Source: Streptomyces sp. NBC_00250
GTDB lineage: Bacteria > Actinomycetota > Actinomycetes > Streptomycetales > Streptomycetaceae
Direction: 5' to 3'
DNA: 64,000 nucleotides
Assembly (NCBI RefSeq): GCF_036192275.1
Contig: NZ_CP108088.1
Span: 4,589,501 to 4,653,500 of the forward strand
The translations under genes and the position numbers were made by a program. A model generated the notes under the pieces. The model was not told where the DNA came from. It saw only the letters and a list, made by a program, of their open reading frames with translations, and ran no database searches. Shown one piece after another: positions 37,067 through 47,637 of the stretch (position 1 is its first letter; every line of letters starts with the position of its first letter).

Positions 37067-38068
37067 CTAGTGAGCGTCGGCGAGGTGCTGCGTACCGATC
37101 CGCTTACGGAACACCCAGTAGGTCCAGCTCTGGTAGAGCAGCACCAGCGGGGTCGCGATCGCCGCACACCAGGTCATGATCTTGAGGGTGTAGGGGCTCG
37201 ACGAAGCGTTCGTCACGGTAAGGCTCCACTCCGGGTTGAGCGAAGACGGCATGACGTCCGGGAAGAGCGCGAGGAAGAGCATCGCCACGGCGGCCGCGAT
37301 GGTGATGCCCGAGAGCGCGAACGACCAGCCCTCACGCCCCACCTTGATCGCGCCGATCGCCCCGACCAGGGCCACCACGGCGATCAGCATCGCCACGAGG
37401 CTCCAGCTGTCCCCGGTGTCGACCTGGGTCCAGATCAGGAAGCCGAGCGCGAGCACCGCCGTGACCAGACCCAGCTTGAGCGCGAGCGCCCGGGCCCGTT
37501 CCCGGATGTCGCCGACCGTCTTGAGCGAGGCGAAGACCGCCCCGTGGAAGGTGAAGAGGGTGAGCGTGACCAGGCCGCCGAGGAGCGCGTACGGGTTGAG
37601 CAGGTCCCAGAAGCTGCCGACGAACTCCATGTTCTCGTCGATCTTCACGCCCCGGACGATGTTGCCGAAGGCGACGCCCCAGAGGAACGCGGGGATCAGC
37701 GAGGTCCAGAAGATGGCCTGCTCCCAGTTCCGCTGCCAGCTTTCCTCGGGCCGCTTCACCCGGTACTCGAAGGCGACACCCCGGATGATCAGACAGACCA
37801 GGATGATCAGCAGAGGCAGATAGAAGCCGGAGAAGAGAGTGGCGTACCACTCGGGGAAGGCGGCGAAGGTCGCGCCGCCGGCGGTGAGCAGCCACACCTC
37901 GTTGCCGTCCCAGACGGGTCCGATGGTGTTGATGAGGACCCGCTTCTCGGGCCGGTCACGGGCGAGCAGCTTGGTGAGGATGCCGACCCCGAAGTCGAAG
38001 CCTTCGAGGAAGAAGTAGCCGATCCAGAGGACGGCGATGAGTACGAACCAGACGTCGTGGAGTTCCAT
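37067..38068 (-). CDS. cydB: Cytochrome bd oxidase subunit II
   Basis: A 333-residue, roughly nine-helix membrane protein, the second subunit of the bd-type quinol oxidase. The N-terminus MELHDVWFVLIAVLWIGYFF with LEGFDFGVGIL is diagnostic, followed by INTIGPVWDGNEVWL. GGAG lies eight bases upstream of the ATG. It begins 18 bases after cydA and ends 19 bases before cydCD. Confidence 0.97.
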   Translation of the reverse strand: MELHDVWFVLIAVLWIGYFFLEGFDFGVGILTKLLARDRPEKRVLINTIGPVWDGNEVWLLTAGGATFAAFPEWYATLFSGFYLPLLIILVCLIIRGVAFEYRVKRPEESWQRNWEQAIFWTSLIPAFLWGVAFGNIVRGVKIDENMEFVGSFWDLLNPYALLGGLVTLTLFTFHGAVFASLKTVGDIRERARALALKLGLVTAVLALGFLIWTQVDTGDSWSLVAMLIAVVALVGAIGAIKVGREGWSFALSGITIAAAVAMLFLALFPDVMPSSLNPEWSLTVTNASSSPYTLKIMTWCAAIATPLVLLYQSWTYWVFRKRIGTQHLADAH

Positions 38069-38086
38069 GCCTCGATCTCCTGAGCC

Positions 38087-39595
38087 TCAGTACGAGAAGG
38101 CCATGGGGCGGTCGGGGTCACGAGAGTCCCCGCCGATCTTGGTGGGCGGGTTGAGGTCGTCCTCGGTGAGCTCCGGAGGGCCTGCCTTGATGTACTTCAC
38201 GAGGAGCTTGACCTCGATCACGGCGAGGGCGGCGTAGAGCGCGGTGAAGATGATCATCGAGGTGAGCACCTCGCCCGTCGTGGTGCCGGGGGAGACGGCG
38301 TCCCGGGTACGCAGCACGCCGTAGACGACCCAGGGCTGACGGCCCATCTCGGTGAAGATCCAGCCCCAGGAGTTGGCGATCAGCGGGAACGCCATGGTCC
38401 AGAGGGCCACGATCCAGTACCACTTGCCCAGGCGGGGGCTGAGCGCCTTCCGCTTGAACAGGACCAGGTTCGGCACCTCGTCCTCACCGGTCCGCATCCC
38501 GGGTGCCAGCATGAACTTCTTGCGGGTCAGCCAGAGGCCGATCACGCCGATGGTCAGCGAAGCCATGCCGAAGCCGATCATCCAGCGGAATCCCCAGTAC
38601 GCGACGGGGATGTTGGGCCGGTAGTCGCCGGGGCCGAACTTCTCCTGCTCGGCCTTGTTGATGTCGTTGATGCCGGGGACGTACGAGGTGAAGTCGTCGT
38701 TGGCGAGGAAGGACAGCAGACCGGGGATCTCGATGGCGACCGAGTTGTGGCCCTTGTCGACGTCGCCGTAGGCGAAGACCGAGAAGGGTGCGGGTGCCTC
38801 GCCGTCCCAGAGCGCCTCGGCGGCGGCCATCTTCATGGGCTGCTGCTTGAACATGACCTTGCCGAGCAGGTCACCGCTGATGGCGGTGCCGAGGCCGGCG
38901 ATGATCAGGGTGATCAGGCCGAGTCGCAGCGAGGTCCGCATCACCGGGATGTGCCTCTTGCGCGCCAGGTGGAAGGCGGAGATGCCGACCATGAACGCGC
39001 CGCCGACCAGGAAGGCCGCCGTCATGGTGTGGAAGAACTGGGTGAGGGCGGTGTTCTGGGTGAGCACGTGCCAGAAGTCGGTGAGCTCGGCCCGGCCCCG
39101 CTCCTCGTTGATGCGGTAGCCCACCGGGTGCTGCATCCAGGAGTTGGCCGCGAGGATGAAGTACGCGGAGAGGATGGTGCCGATCGACACCATCCAGATG
39201 CAGGCGAGGTGGATCCGCTTCGGGAGCTTGTCCCAGCCGAAGATCCACAGACCGATGAAGGTCGACTCGAAGAAGAAGGCGATGAGCGCCTCGAAGGCGA
39301 GCGGGGCTCCGAAGATGTCGCCGACGAACCGGGAGTAGTCCGACCAGTTCATGCCGAACTGGAACTCCTGGACGATGCCGGTGACGACACCCATGGCGAT
39401 GTTGATCAGGAAGAGCTTGCCCCAGAACTTCGTCGCCCTGAGGTACTTCTCGTTCTCCGTGCGGACCCATGCGGTCTGGAGACCGGCGGTGAGTGCGGCG
39501 AGGGAGATCGTCAGAGGGACGAAGAGGAAGTGGTAGACGGTGGTGATGCCGAACTGCCAGCGCGCCAAGGTCTCTGGCGCTAGAGCGAGGTCCAC
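38087..39595 (-). CDS. cydA: Cytochrome bd oxidase subunit I
   Basis: A 502-residue membrane protein carrying haems b558, b595 and d. It begins with MDLALAPETLARWQFGITTVYHF, containing the His of the first helix. The GWIFTEMGRQPW motif and the quinol-loop segment with the short actinobacterial Q loop are present, as is the helix with FFFESTFIGLWIFGWDKL carrying the proton-path Glu. AAGGAGA lies about eight bases before the ATG. Rex controls this operon in S. coelicolor, and a perfect Rex-type operator lies 85-100 bases upstream here. Expected to be expressed at low oxygen. Confidence 0.97.
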   Translation of the reverse strand: MDLALAPETLARWQFGITTVYHFLFVPLTISLAALTAGLQTAWVRTENEKYLRATKFWGKLFLINIAMGVVTGIVQEFQFGMNWSDYSRFVGDIFGAPLAFEALIAFFFESTFIGLWIFGWDKLPKRIHLACIWMVSIGTILSAYFILAANSWMQHPVGYRINEERGRAELTDFWHVLTQNTALTQFFHTMTAAFLVGGAFMVGISAFHLARKRHIPVMRTSLRLGLITLIIAGLGTAISGDLLGKVMFKQQPMKMAAAEALWDGEAPAPFSVFAYGDVDKGHNSVAIEIPGLLSFLANDDFTSYVPGINDINKAEQEKFGPGDYRPNIPVAYWGFRWMIGFGMASLTIGVIGLWLTRKKFMLAPGMRTGEDEVPNLVLFKRKALSPRLGKWYWIVALWTMAFPLIANSWGWIFTEMGRQPWVVYGVLRTRDAVSPGTTTGEVLTSMIIFTALYAALAVIEVKLLVKYIKAGPPELTEDDLNPPTKIGGDSRDPDRPMAFSY

Positions 39596-39679
39596 GTCGT
39601 TTTCTCCTTACATCGCCGTGGTCACATCGGCAGTTTGCCCCGATAATCCCACCCATCCAGGGATGAACCGGGACACGCT

Positions 39680-39695
39680 TGTGAACGCGTTCACA
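39680..39695. promoter_or_regulatory. Rex operator upstream of cydA
   Basis: TGTGAACGCGTTCACA is a perfect 16-base palindrome matching the Rex operator described for the S. coelicolor cyd operon (TGTGAAC-N2-GTTCACA). It lies 85-100 bases before the cydA start, so NADH/NAD ratio probably sets cyd expression. A half-site follows at once (CATTCACAAG). Confidence 0.93.
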
Positions 39696-39727
39696 TTCAC
39701 AAGCATTATGGCTCATACGAAATCCGT

Positions 39728-39757
39728 ACCTTCGGTCGGGGTCCCTCTACCGAAGGT
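39728..39757. promoter_or_regulatory. Inverted repeat in the cydA-cyclophilin gap
   Basis: Nine-base perfect arms (ACCTTCGGT at 39728 and ACCGAAGGT at 39749) flank a 12-base spacer. It lies between the divergent starts, so it is more likely an operator or leader structure than a terminator. Confidence 0.6.
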
Positions 39758-39774
39758 CACCCCTTCCCAGGTCC

Positions 39775-39791
39775 TTCAACATATTGTTGAA
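39775..39791. promoter_or_regulatory. Perfect 17-bp operator-like palindrome
   Basis: TTCAACATATTGTTGAA has seven-base perfect arms around TAT and ends eight bases before the ATG of the cyclophilin-like gene. The TTGTTGAA half-site resembles those of GntR-type regulators. A repressor bound here would block that start directly. Confidence 0.7.
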
Positions 39792-39799
39792 TCCTGGGC

Positions 39800-40180
39800 A
39801 TGACCCTTCGGATACGCATCGTCTGGCCGGCCGGACACACCACGGCCACCCTTGAGGAAACCCCCACGAGCAAGGCGCTCGCGGGGGCTCTCCCGATCTC
39901 CTCCACCGCCCGGACCTGGGGCGAGGAGGTCTACTTCGACACTCCGGTCTCCGCCTCCGTCGAGGACGGCGCGCGCCAGGTCGTCGACCCGGGCACGGTG
40001 GCCTTCTGGACGGAGGGCGACGCGCTGGCCCTCCCCTACGGCCCCACCCCGATCTCGCGGGGCGACGAGTGCCGGCTCGCGAGCCCGTGCAACCTCCTGG
40101 GCGCGCTCGACGGCGACCCCGGGGTCCTGGCCACCGTCCGGGACGGCGACCCGATTCGCGTGGAACTCGTCGGCGGCTGA
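39800..40180 (+). CDS. Cyclophilin-like fold protein (TM1367 type)
   Basis: A 126-residue single-domain protein of the cyclophilin-like beta-barrel family that lacks prolyl-isomerase residues. Visible pieces are RIRIVWPAGHTTATLEETP, the TWGEEVYFDTPV strand, and PGTVAFWTEGDALALPYGPTP. The function is not established. It starts at an ATG directly behind a palindrome and has no ribosome site, so it may be leaderless. Its last codons (IRVELVGG) and stop are the first unit of a 37-base tandem repeat. Confidence 0.8.
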   Translation: MTLRIRIVWPAGHTTATLEETPTSKALAGALPISSTARTWGEEVYFDTPVSASVEDGARQVVDPGTVAFWTEGDALALPYGPTPISRGDECRLASPCNLLGALDGDPGVLATVRDGDPIRVELVGG

Positions 40181-40296
40181 TCGTCAGCCGATTCGCGGGG
40201 AGCTCGTCAGCGGCTGATCAGCATCCGATGCGTATGGACCTCGTCGGCGGCCGATCGTCAGCCGACGTGCGTGGAACTCGCCGGCGGCCGATCAGC
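40147..40296. repeat. 37-bp tandem repeat shared by two converging gene ends
   Basis: Four units place the codon after GGCGGC at 40178, 40215, 40252 and 40289, exactly 37 bases apart. The first is the TGA of the cyclophilin-like gene, the second keeps TGA, and the third and fourth have CGA. Each unit includes GTGGAACTCGTCGGCGGC or a close variant, the last six codons of that gene. The unit also contains GGCTGATCGTCAGCC, which reads TGA on both strands, and the last unit supplies the hisC stop (TCA at 40292-40294). Confidence 0.9.
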
Positions 40297-41395
40297 CCTC
40301 CTTGCGGAAGCCCTCCGCCGCCTTCAGGAACAGGTCGTTCGCCTCGGACTCGCCGATCGTGACGCGCACGCCCTCGCCGGCGAACGGCCGCACCATCACC
40401 CCGTGCTTCTCGCACTCCGCCGCGAAGTCCAGGGTCCGCTCGCCGAGCCGCAGCCAGACGAAGTTCGCCTGGGTGTCCGGCACGGTCCAGCCCTGTCCCA
40501 CGAGCCCGGCGTGAACCCGCTCGCGCTCGGACACCAGGGAGCCGACCCGCCCGAGCAGTTCGTCCTCGGCCCGCAGCGAGGCCACCGCCGCGTCCTGCGC
40601 CAGCTGGCTCACCCCGAACGGCACCGCCGTCTTGCGCAGCGCCGCCGCCACCGGCTCGTGGGCGACCGCGAAGCCGACCCGCAGCCCCGCCAGGCCGTAC
40701 GCCTTGGAGAAGGTCCGCAGCACGGCGACGTTCGGCCGGTCGCGGTACAGCTCGATGCCGTCGGGGATCTCGGTGTCGCGGACGAACTCGCGGTACGCCT
40801 CGTCGATGACCACCAGGACGTCGGAGGGCACCCGGTCGAGGAAACGCTCAAGCTCGGCCCGGCGCACCGCGGTGCCCGTGGGGTTGTTGGGGTTGCAGAC
40901 GAAGATCAGCCGGGTCTTGTCGGTGATCGCCTCGGCCATCGCGTCGAGGTCGTGCACCTCGCCCTCGGTCAGCGGCACCTGCACCGAGGTGGCCCCGCTG
41001 ATCTGCGTGATGATCGGGTACGCCTCGAAGGAGCGCCAGGCGTAGATGACCTCGTCACCGGGGCCCGAGGTCGCCTGGAGCAGCGACTGGGCGACGCCGA
41101 CCGAACCGGTGCCGGTCGCGATGTGCGAGACGGGCACGCCGAAGCGGTCGGCCAGCTCCTCGGTCAGACCCGTGCAGGCCATGTCCGGGTAGCGGTTGAA
41201 GCTCGCGGCGGCGGCCAGCGTGGTCTCCATGACCCCCGGCAGCGGCGGATACGGGTTCTCGTTGGAGGACAGCTTGAAGGCCACCGGGCCGCCAGAGGCC
41301 GCCGGCTTGCCCGGCTTGTAAGTGGGGACGCCGTCCAGCTCGGCGCGCAGCTTCGGGCCCGTGCTCGTCCCGCTGGTCCCGCTGGTCTCGCTCAC
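40292..41395 (-). CDS. hisC: Histidinol-phosphate aminotransferase family
   Basis: A PLP enzyme of 367 residues, class I/II aminotransferase fold. The PLP Lys lies in [17 protein letters not shown]; other contacts are [17 protein letters not shown] and DEAYREF. The family converts imidazole acetol phosphate to histidinol phosphate; a second HisC in the his operon is likely elsewhere, so this copy may act on other aromatic substrates. A 15-residue Ser/Thr/Gly-rich N-terminus is unusual. The GTG at 41395 has GAGGAGG eight bases upstream. It is divergent from the LacI gene, with a 484-base gap. Confidence 0.92.
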   Translation of the reverse strand: MSETSGTSGTSTGPKLRAELDGVPTYKPGKPAASGGPVAFKLSSNENPYPPLPGVMETTLAAAASFNRYPDMACTGLTEELADRFGVPVSHIATGTGSVGVAQSLLQATSGPGDEVIYAWRSFEAYPIITQISGATSVQVPLTEGEVHDLDAMAEAITDKTRLIFVCNPNNPTGTAVRRAELERFLDRVPSDVLVVIDEAYREFVRDTEIPDGIELYRDRPNVAVLRTFSKAYGLAGLRVGFAVAHEPVAAALRKTAVPFGVSQLAQDAAVASLRAEDELLGRVGSLVSERERVHAGLVGQGWTVPDTQANFVWLRLGERTLDFAAECEKHGVMVRPFAGEGVRVTIGESEANDLFLKAAEGFRKEG

Positions 41396-41469
41396 AGTGT
41401 GGCCTCCTCGACCGTCCGTACCGCCAATACTCCTCACTTTAAGAGGATTCCCCTCCGCTGCGAATGGGC

Positions 41470-41501
41470 TGTGGACAACAGGAGGGACACGCTGTGGACA
41501 C
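41470..41501. other. Two DnaA-box-like sites in hisC-LacI gap
   Basis: TGTGGACAA at 41470-41478 is a perfect inverted copy of the Streptomyces DnaA box, followed by TGTGGACAC at 41493-41501. The 484-base gap has no credible gene; besides these sites it holds the 11-bp repeat described next. Confidence 0.5.
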
Positions 41502-41576
41502 GGCTCCCCGGCGCCGGCCTCCGACTCGACGTCGAAGCGGCCTCCGCGGCGATACCGCCGCGGCCCCCGGAGCGGT

Positions 41577-41620
41577 TCCGGAGTAGCTCCGGAGTGATTC
41601 CGGAGTGATTCCGGAGTGGG
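41577..41620. repeat. 11-bp tandem repeat with TCCGGA palindromes
   Basis: TCCGGAGT starts at 41577, 41588, 41599 and 41610, an exact 11-base period close to one helical turn. Each copy contains the six-base palindrome TCCGGA. It lies between divergent hisC and the LacI gene. Confidence 0.8.
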
Positions 41621-41879
41621 GGAGCGCGCGCCCGGGTGGCGTGCGCCGGTGGCGGGCGCCGTGGCGCGCATCCCCCGTAGAGGTGAGTTGAGACCTCTTC
41701 GAGACCTCGCCCCCTCGCCAGGCCTACGCCGTTCGACAACCATAGGTCCCATGGCGAAGGCCCTAACTACCTTGGATTCATTGCCTCTTGACGCCTTTCA
41801 GCCATGCAGAAACGTGCCTGTCAACGCCCGCATATGCGACCGGCCCAACCGCCCCTCATCGCCCTACTATCGGCTCGCC

Positions 41880-42986
41880 ATGACAGCAGCAGGGAAGCAC
41901 CAGGTGAGCCGGGCACAGACCCGGGGAAGCCGGCAGGGCCGGGCAGGCATCCGGGACGTGGCCGCCGCCGCCGGGGTCTCCATCACGACTGTCTCCGACG
42001 CGCTCAACGGCAAGGGCCGACTCCCCGACGCCACCCGCCGTCACGTGCGCGAGGTCGCAGACCGGCTGGGCTACCGCCCATCCGCGGCGGCCCGCACGCT
42101 CCGCACCGGGAAGTCGGGACTCATCGGCCTGACCGTGACCACGTACGGGGATGAACCTTTCACCTTCACCGAATTCGCGTACTTCGCGGAGATGGCCAGA
42201 GCAGCCACATCGGCGGCGCTCGCCCGGGGCTACGCCCTGGTCATCCTCCCCGCCACCTCCCGACATGACGTCTGGTCGAACGTCGCCCTCGACGGCACCG
42301 TCGTCATCGACCCCTCCGACCACGACCCGGTCGTCACCGAACTGGTCCGCCAGGGCCTGCCCGTCGTCTCCGACGGACGCCCCGCCGGCACCCTTCCGGT
42401 CACCGCCTGGGTCGACAACGACCACGAAGCCGCCGTCCTCGATCTGCTCGACCACCTCGCCGACGCCGGCGCCCGCCGCATCGGTCTCCTCACCGGAACC
42501 ACCACCGACACCTACACCCGCCTGTCCACCACCGCGTACCTCAACTGGTGCGAGCGGGTGGGCCAGGACCCCGTCTACGAGGCCTATCCGGCGCACGACC
42601 CGTGCGCGGGCGCCGTCGCGGCCGACCGGCTGCTCGCCCGACCGGACCGGCCCGACGCCGTGTACGGCCTCTTCGACCCCAACGGAACCGACCTCCTCGC
42701 GGCCGCGCGCCGCTACGGACTGCGCGTCCCGGACGACCTGCTGCTGGTCTGCTGCAGCGAGTCGACCGTCTACGCCACCACCGAACCGCCCATCACGACG
42801 CTCTCGCTCAAGCCGCGCCGGATCGGCACGGCCGTCGTCCAGCTCCTCATCGACGCCATCGAAGGGATCGACACCGACGGCCCGGTCGAGCAGGTGATAC
42901 CGACCGAACTCATCGTGCGCACCTCCTCGCAGCGCCGTTCGCCGCGCACGACCGTCAGCCCACCGCGTTCACCCGCGAAGGACTGA
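41880..42986 (+). CDS. LacI-family transcription regulator
   Basis: A 368-residue repressor-type regulator. The helix-turn-helix (about 24-70; IRDVAAAAGVSITTVSDALN then hinge GYRPSAAARTL) is followed by a periplasmic-binding-protein fold (about 80-350). It ends with a Ser/Arg/Pro-rich tail. The ATG at 41880 has TACTAT nine bases upstream and no ribosome site, suggesting a leaderless transcript. No sugar gene is next to it; a PPP phosphatase follows. Its stop codon is the first member of a short repeat. Confidence 0.9.
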   Translation: MTAAGKHQVSRAQTRGSRQGRAGIRDVAAAAGVSITTVSDALNGKGRLPDATRRHVREVADRLGYRPSAAARTLRTGKSGLIGLTVTTYGDEPFTFTEFAYFAEMARAATSAALARGYALVILPATSRHDVWSNVALDGTVVIDPSDHDPVVTELVRQGLPVVSDGRPAGTLPVTAWVDNDHEAAVLDLLDHLADAGARRIGLLTGTTTDTYTRLSTTAYLNWCERVGQDPVYEAYPAHDPCAGAVAADRLLARPDRPDAVYGLFDPNGTDLLAAARRYGLRVPDDLLLVCCSESTVYATTEPPITTLSLKPRRIGTAVVQLLIDAIEGIDTDGPVEQVIPTELIVRTSSQRRSPRTTVSPPRSPAKD

Positions 42987-43036
42987 TCCCCGGACGACCG
43001 GTCCACGAACGACTGATCCACGCAGCACTGATCCAC
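42975..43036. repeat. Repeat carrying the LacI stop codon
   Basis: GACTGATCC recurs at the real stop (TGA 42984-42986) and 30 bases on (43014-43016). ACTGATCCACGCAGCA then follows, with TGA at 43029-43031, 15 bases further. The last two units share ACTGATCCACGCAGCA exactly. Confidence 0.85.
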
Positions 43037-43319
43037 GCAGCATCGACGCCCCGTCAACCGGCCTCACCGAATCCGCCGTCCCGTCCCCTGCCCGTGGGCC
43101 GGGGCGGCGAAACCGGCCACCGATCCGGCCTCAACCCTGAACTCGACCTTCTCAATTCGGGCGAAACAACCGGTGAACCCGGAGTGGACCCGGATTCACC
43201 ACCCCTGGTGCGTCACACAGGAGGACCCTCATTCCTATGATGGGCGCACGACATCGTGGACCTCCCCGACCAGGCCGGTCCACGATGTGCAGGGCATCGC
43301 GACGGTGGTGGAGGGGTCC
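43037..43319 (+). promoter_or_regulatory. Gap before PPP phosphatase with a -10-like site
   Basis: No gene is seen here. TATGAT at 43236-43241 is a good -10 element; the bases 17 upstream (TCACAC) are a poor -35. That would give a leader of about 75 bases before the phosphatase ATG. Confidence 0.45.
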
Positions 43320-44720
43320 ATGACTCAGGGGGCCGGGCAGGAGCCCGTGGTGCGCACGGCGACATTGCGTGACTTCCGTGTACCGCCGTACGCCCGCGTG
43401 CCCGTACAGGGCCATGCCACCGAACCGACGTCCACGGAGCCTCTGCCGGTGCTTCCACCGGCCGGACCCGCTCCCGCGGAGCGGGCACCCACGGCCGCAC
43501 CCGCGCCCGTCCCGCCCGCCGCACCCCCGGCCGCCGCACCTGCGGCCCCCGCACCCGTCGTGCCCGCCGCCCCCGTGGCCGCACCCGTCGTGCCCGCCGC
43601 CCCCGTGGCCGCACCCGTCGTGCCCGCCACACCCGCGCCCACCGCGCCCGCGCCCGCCGAGCCGACCCTGCATCTGGGACGCCGCCTCACCGCCCCCGCG
43701 TACCCCGCCGCTGCCGGCTCCTCCATCGTCTCCGTCGCCACGGGTCACCCCGGCAACGCCTTCCCGGAGGGCGGAATGCCCGAGGGCTACACCCCGACCG
43801 AGCGCGACCTCCCGGTCATCAACCGCGGCGACACCGTCCAGGTCCCGGTCACCCCCGAGCCCGGCCCCGCCGCAGAGCCCGCCGTCGCCGGCGGCGAGGG
43901 CCCCGGCCCGCTCTTCGTCGTCGGTGACGTCCACGGCTATCTCGACGAACTCGTCGCCGCACTGCGCGCCCAGGGCCTCATCGACGAGAACGGCGGCTGG
44001 GCCGCCGGCAACGCCCGCCTCTGGTTCCTCGGCGACTTCACCGACCGCGGCCCCGACGGCATCGGCGTCATCGACCTGGTCATGCGCCTCTCCGCCGAGG
44101 CCGCCGCCGCCGGCGGCTACTGCAAGGCCCTCATGGGCAACCACGAACTGCTGCTCATCGGCGCCAAGCGCTTCGGCGACACCCCGGTGAACTCCGGCGC
44201 GGGCACCGCCACCTTCCAGGCCGCCTGGCTGCTCAACGGCGGCCAGAAGCACGACATGGACCGGCTCCAGGACGTCCACCTGCAGTGGATGTCCCGGCTC
44301 GACGCCGTGGTGCTGGAGGACGACCACCTCCTCCTGCACTCCGACACCACCGAGTACCTCGAATACGGCGAGACCATCGAGGACGTCAACGACACGGTCC
44401 ACGAGATCCTCAACCGGAACGACGCCGACGAGGTCTGGGACGTCTTCCGGAAGTTCACCAAGCGCTTCGCGTTCCGCGACGACGGCGGCCCGCAGGCAGT
44501 CCAGGAGCTGCTCTCCACCTACGGCGGCCACCGGGTCGTGCACGGCCACAGCCCGATCCCGTACCTCCTCGGCCAGGTCGGCACGGAGGACAGCGAGGGC
44601 AATTCGGGCCCGAACGTCGACGGACCGCACGTGTACGCCGACGGGCTGGCGATCGCCATGGACGGCGGAGTGACCATGGCCGGAAAGCTACTGGTCGTCC
44701 AACTCCCCCTGAACGGCTGA
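43320..44720 (+). CDS. PPP-family metallophosphatase with Pro/Ala-rich N-terminus
   Basis: A 466-residue protein. The first 190 residues are disordered and rich in Pro and Ala, including near-perfect eight-residue repeats (APVVPAAPVA) encoded by a 24-base DNA repeat at about 43555-43625. The catalytic domain (about 195-460) has the PPP signatures GDVHGYLDEL, LGDFTDRGPDG, MGNHELLL, the HSD segment and VVHGHSPIPY. It is probably a serine/threonine or bis-nucleotide phosphatase. No membrane segment is seen, so the tail is probably a protein-interaction arm. It stands alone; the next gene starts 165 bases on. Confidence 0.9.
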   Translation: MTQGAGQEPVVRTATLRDFRVPPYARVPVQGHATEPTSTEPLPVLPPAGPAPAERAPTAAPAPVPPAAPPAAAPAAPAPVVPAAPVAAPVVPAAPVAAPVVPATPAPTAPAPAEPTLHLGRRLTAPAYPAAAGSSIVSVATGHPGNAFPEGGMPEGYTPTERDLPVINRGDTVQVPVTPEPGPAAEPAVAGGEGPGPLFVVGDVHGYLDELVAALRAQGLIDENGGWAAGNARLWFLGDFTDRGPDGIGVIDLVMRLSAEAAAAGGYCKALMGNHELLLIGAKRFGDTPVNSGAGTATFQAAWLLNGGQKHDMDRLQDVHLQWMSRLDAVVLEDDHLLLHSDTTEYLEYGETIEDVNDTVHEILNRNDADEVWDVFRKFTKRFAFRDDGGPQAVQELLSTYGGHRVVHGHSPIPYLLGQVGTEDSEGNSGPNVDGPHVYADGLAIAMDGGVTMAGKLLVVQLPLNG

Positions 44721-44885
44721 CGCATAACCCTCCGCATCCGGGGAAGGCGAATTCCGGAAACACCCTGTCAGCGCGTGGCACGACCGCAATACCATCGGTC
44801 CATCCGTAGCAGGCTCTCCTCCGTTTCCGCCCAACCGACCGTTTCCCACGGCTGATCCGGGCCTACGGAGCATCGGGGGATGCAC

Positions 44886-45545
44886 ATGAACGTGGCTCCG
44901 CACCTGCTGACCGAGGACCGCGCCGAGTACGAGCGGGTCCTCGACGACGCACTGAGCACCGCCCACGCACGTCCGGATCTCGCCGGGGCCGGAACCCGGC
45001 TCACTCTCGCCCAACTACGCTCCCTGACCCTGAACGCGACGACTCTGGTCACCAGCGCGGCGGCGAGCGAGTACGACCACTTCGTGAAGGTGCGCGAGCA
45101 GAACCGCGCGGCCCTCGGGACCCGGGCACCCGCGTCCCCGGACCGCTCCGGCCCCGGCCCCGGCCCGGGCGTCGTCGCGATCTTCACCGTCATGGTGCCC
45201 GTCCTCGCGGGCGCGGCCGCCGTCATCTTCCTGCTGGTCGGCGCGGTCCTGCACGCCCTCGCCCCCACCGCGGTGTTCGGGGCGACCCTCCTCACGGCAG
45301 GTCTGGTTTTCGGCGCCGTCGCCGCCGCCGGACTGCTCGGCGCCGCCGCGGGACTCCTGGTGACCGCCCTCCGCAACAGCCCGGCCGAGGTCAGCGCGGG
45401 CGGACCGCCCGCCGCGGCACCCGACGACGAGCTGTCGCTGGCCCGGGAGGCCTGGCGCCGCGCCCTGCTGGAGCGCGGCATCCTGCCGTTCCTCCGCGAC
45501 GTCCTCGCCGCCACCGGCCCACCCACCGGCCCACCGGGCCCCTGA
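44886..45545 (+). CDS. Two-helix membrane protein of unknown function
   Basis: A 219-residue protein. The soluble helical N-terminal part (about 1-85; APHLLTEDRAEYERVLDD, LRSLTLNATTLVTS) has no named motif. Two transmembrane helices follow (about 95-125 and 130-160), joined by a short turn, then a cytoplasmic C-terminal part ending in PPTGPPGP. I recognise it as a type common in Streptomyces but know no function. ATG 44886 was chosen because GGGGG lies six bases upstream; ATG 44880 would abut it. Its Pro-rich 3' end and stop are duplicated in a 28-base repeat. Confidence 0.75.
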   Translation: MNVAPHLLTEDRAEYERVLDDALSTAHARPDLAGAGTRLTLAQLRSLTLNATTLVTSAAASEYDHFVKVREQNRAALGTRAPASPDRSGPGPGPGVVAIFTVMVPVLAGAAAVIFLLVGAVLHALAPTAVFGATLLTAGLVFGAVAAAGLLGAAAGLLVTALRNSPAEVSAGGPPAAAPDDELSLAREAWRRALLERGILPFLRDVLAATGPPTGPPGP

Positions 45546-45580
45546 GACACCGCCGACCCCACCGGGCCCCTGAGACACCA
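45515..45580. repeat. 28-bp repeat carrying the stop codon
   Basis: CCACCGGGCCCCTGAGACAC occurs twice, with TGA at 45543-45545 (the real stop) and 45571-45573. Upstream, CCCACCGGC-type units already repeat inside the coding end. Confidence 0.88.
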
Positions 45581-45582
45581 CC

Positions 45583-45611
45583 GGCCCGCGACTCCCCCGG
45601 GGTCGCGGGCC
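45583..45611. terminator. Bidirectional terminator between converging genes
   Basis: GGCCCGCGAC pairs with GTCGCGGGCC around a nine-base CG-rich loop. It separates the membrane protein gene from thiC, which end on either side. Confidence 0.85.
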
Positions 45612-45632
45612 GACTCAAGCGGCTGGCGGGGG

Positions 45633-47550
<1,918 letters not shown>

Positions 47551-47637
47551 TCCCGCGTGTGCAAAGGTGCCACCACGCTAGCGTCATCCCTGGCGTGCTG
47601 AACAGTGGGCCCCCACCGTTCTTGCGATGATCGGTCG

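Noticed and set aside
41616..41879. 88-residue extension of the LacI gene
   Set aside because: It would translate the 11-bp repeat region and an AT-richer promoter; the helix-turn-helix starts after ATG 41880.
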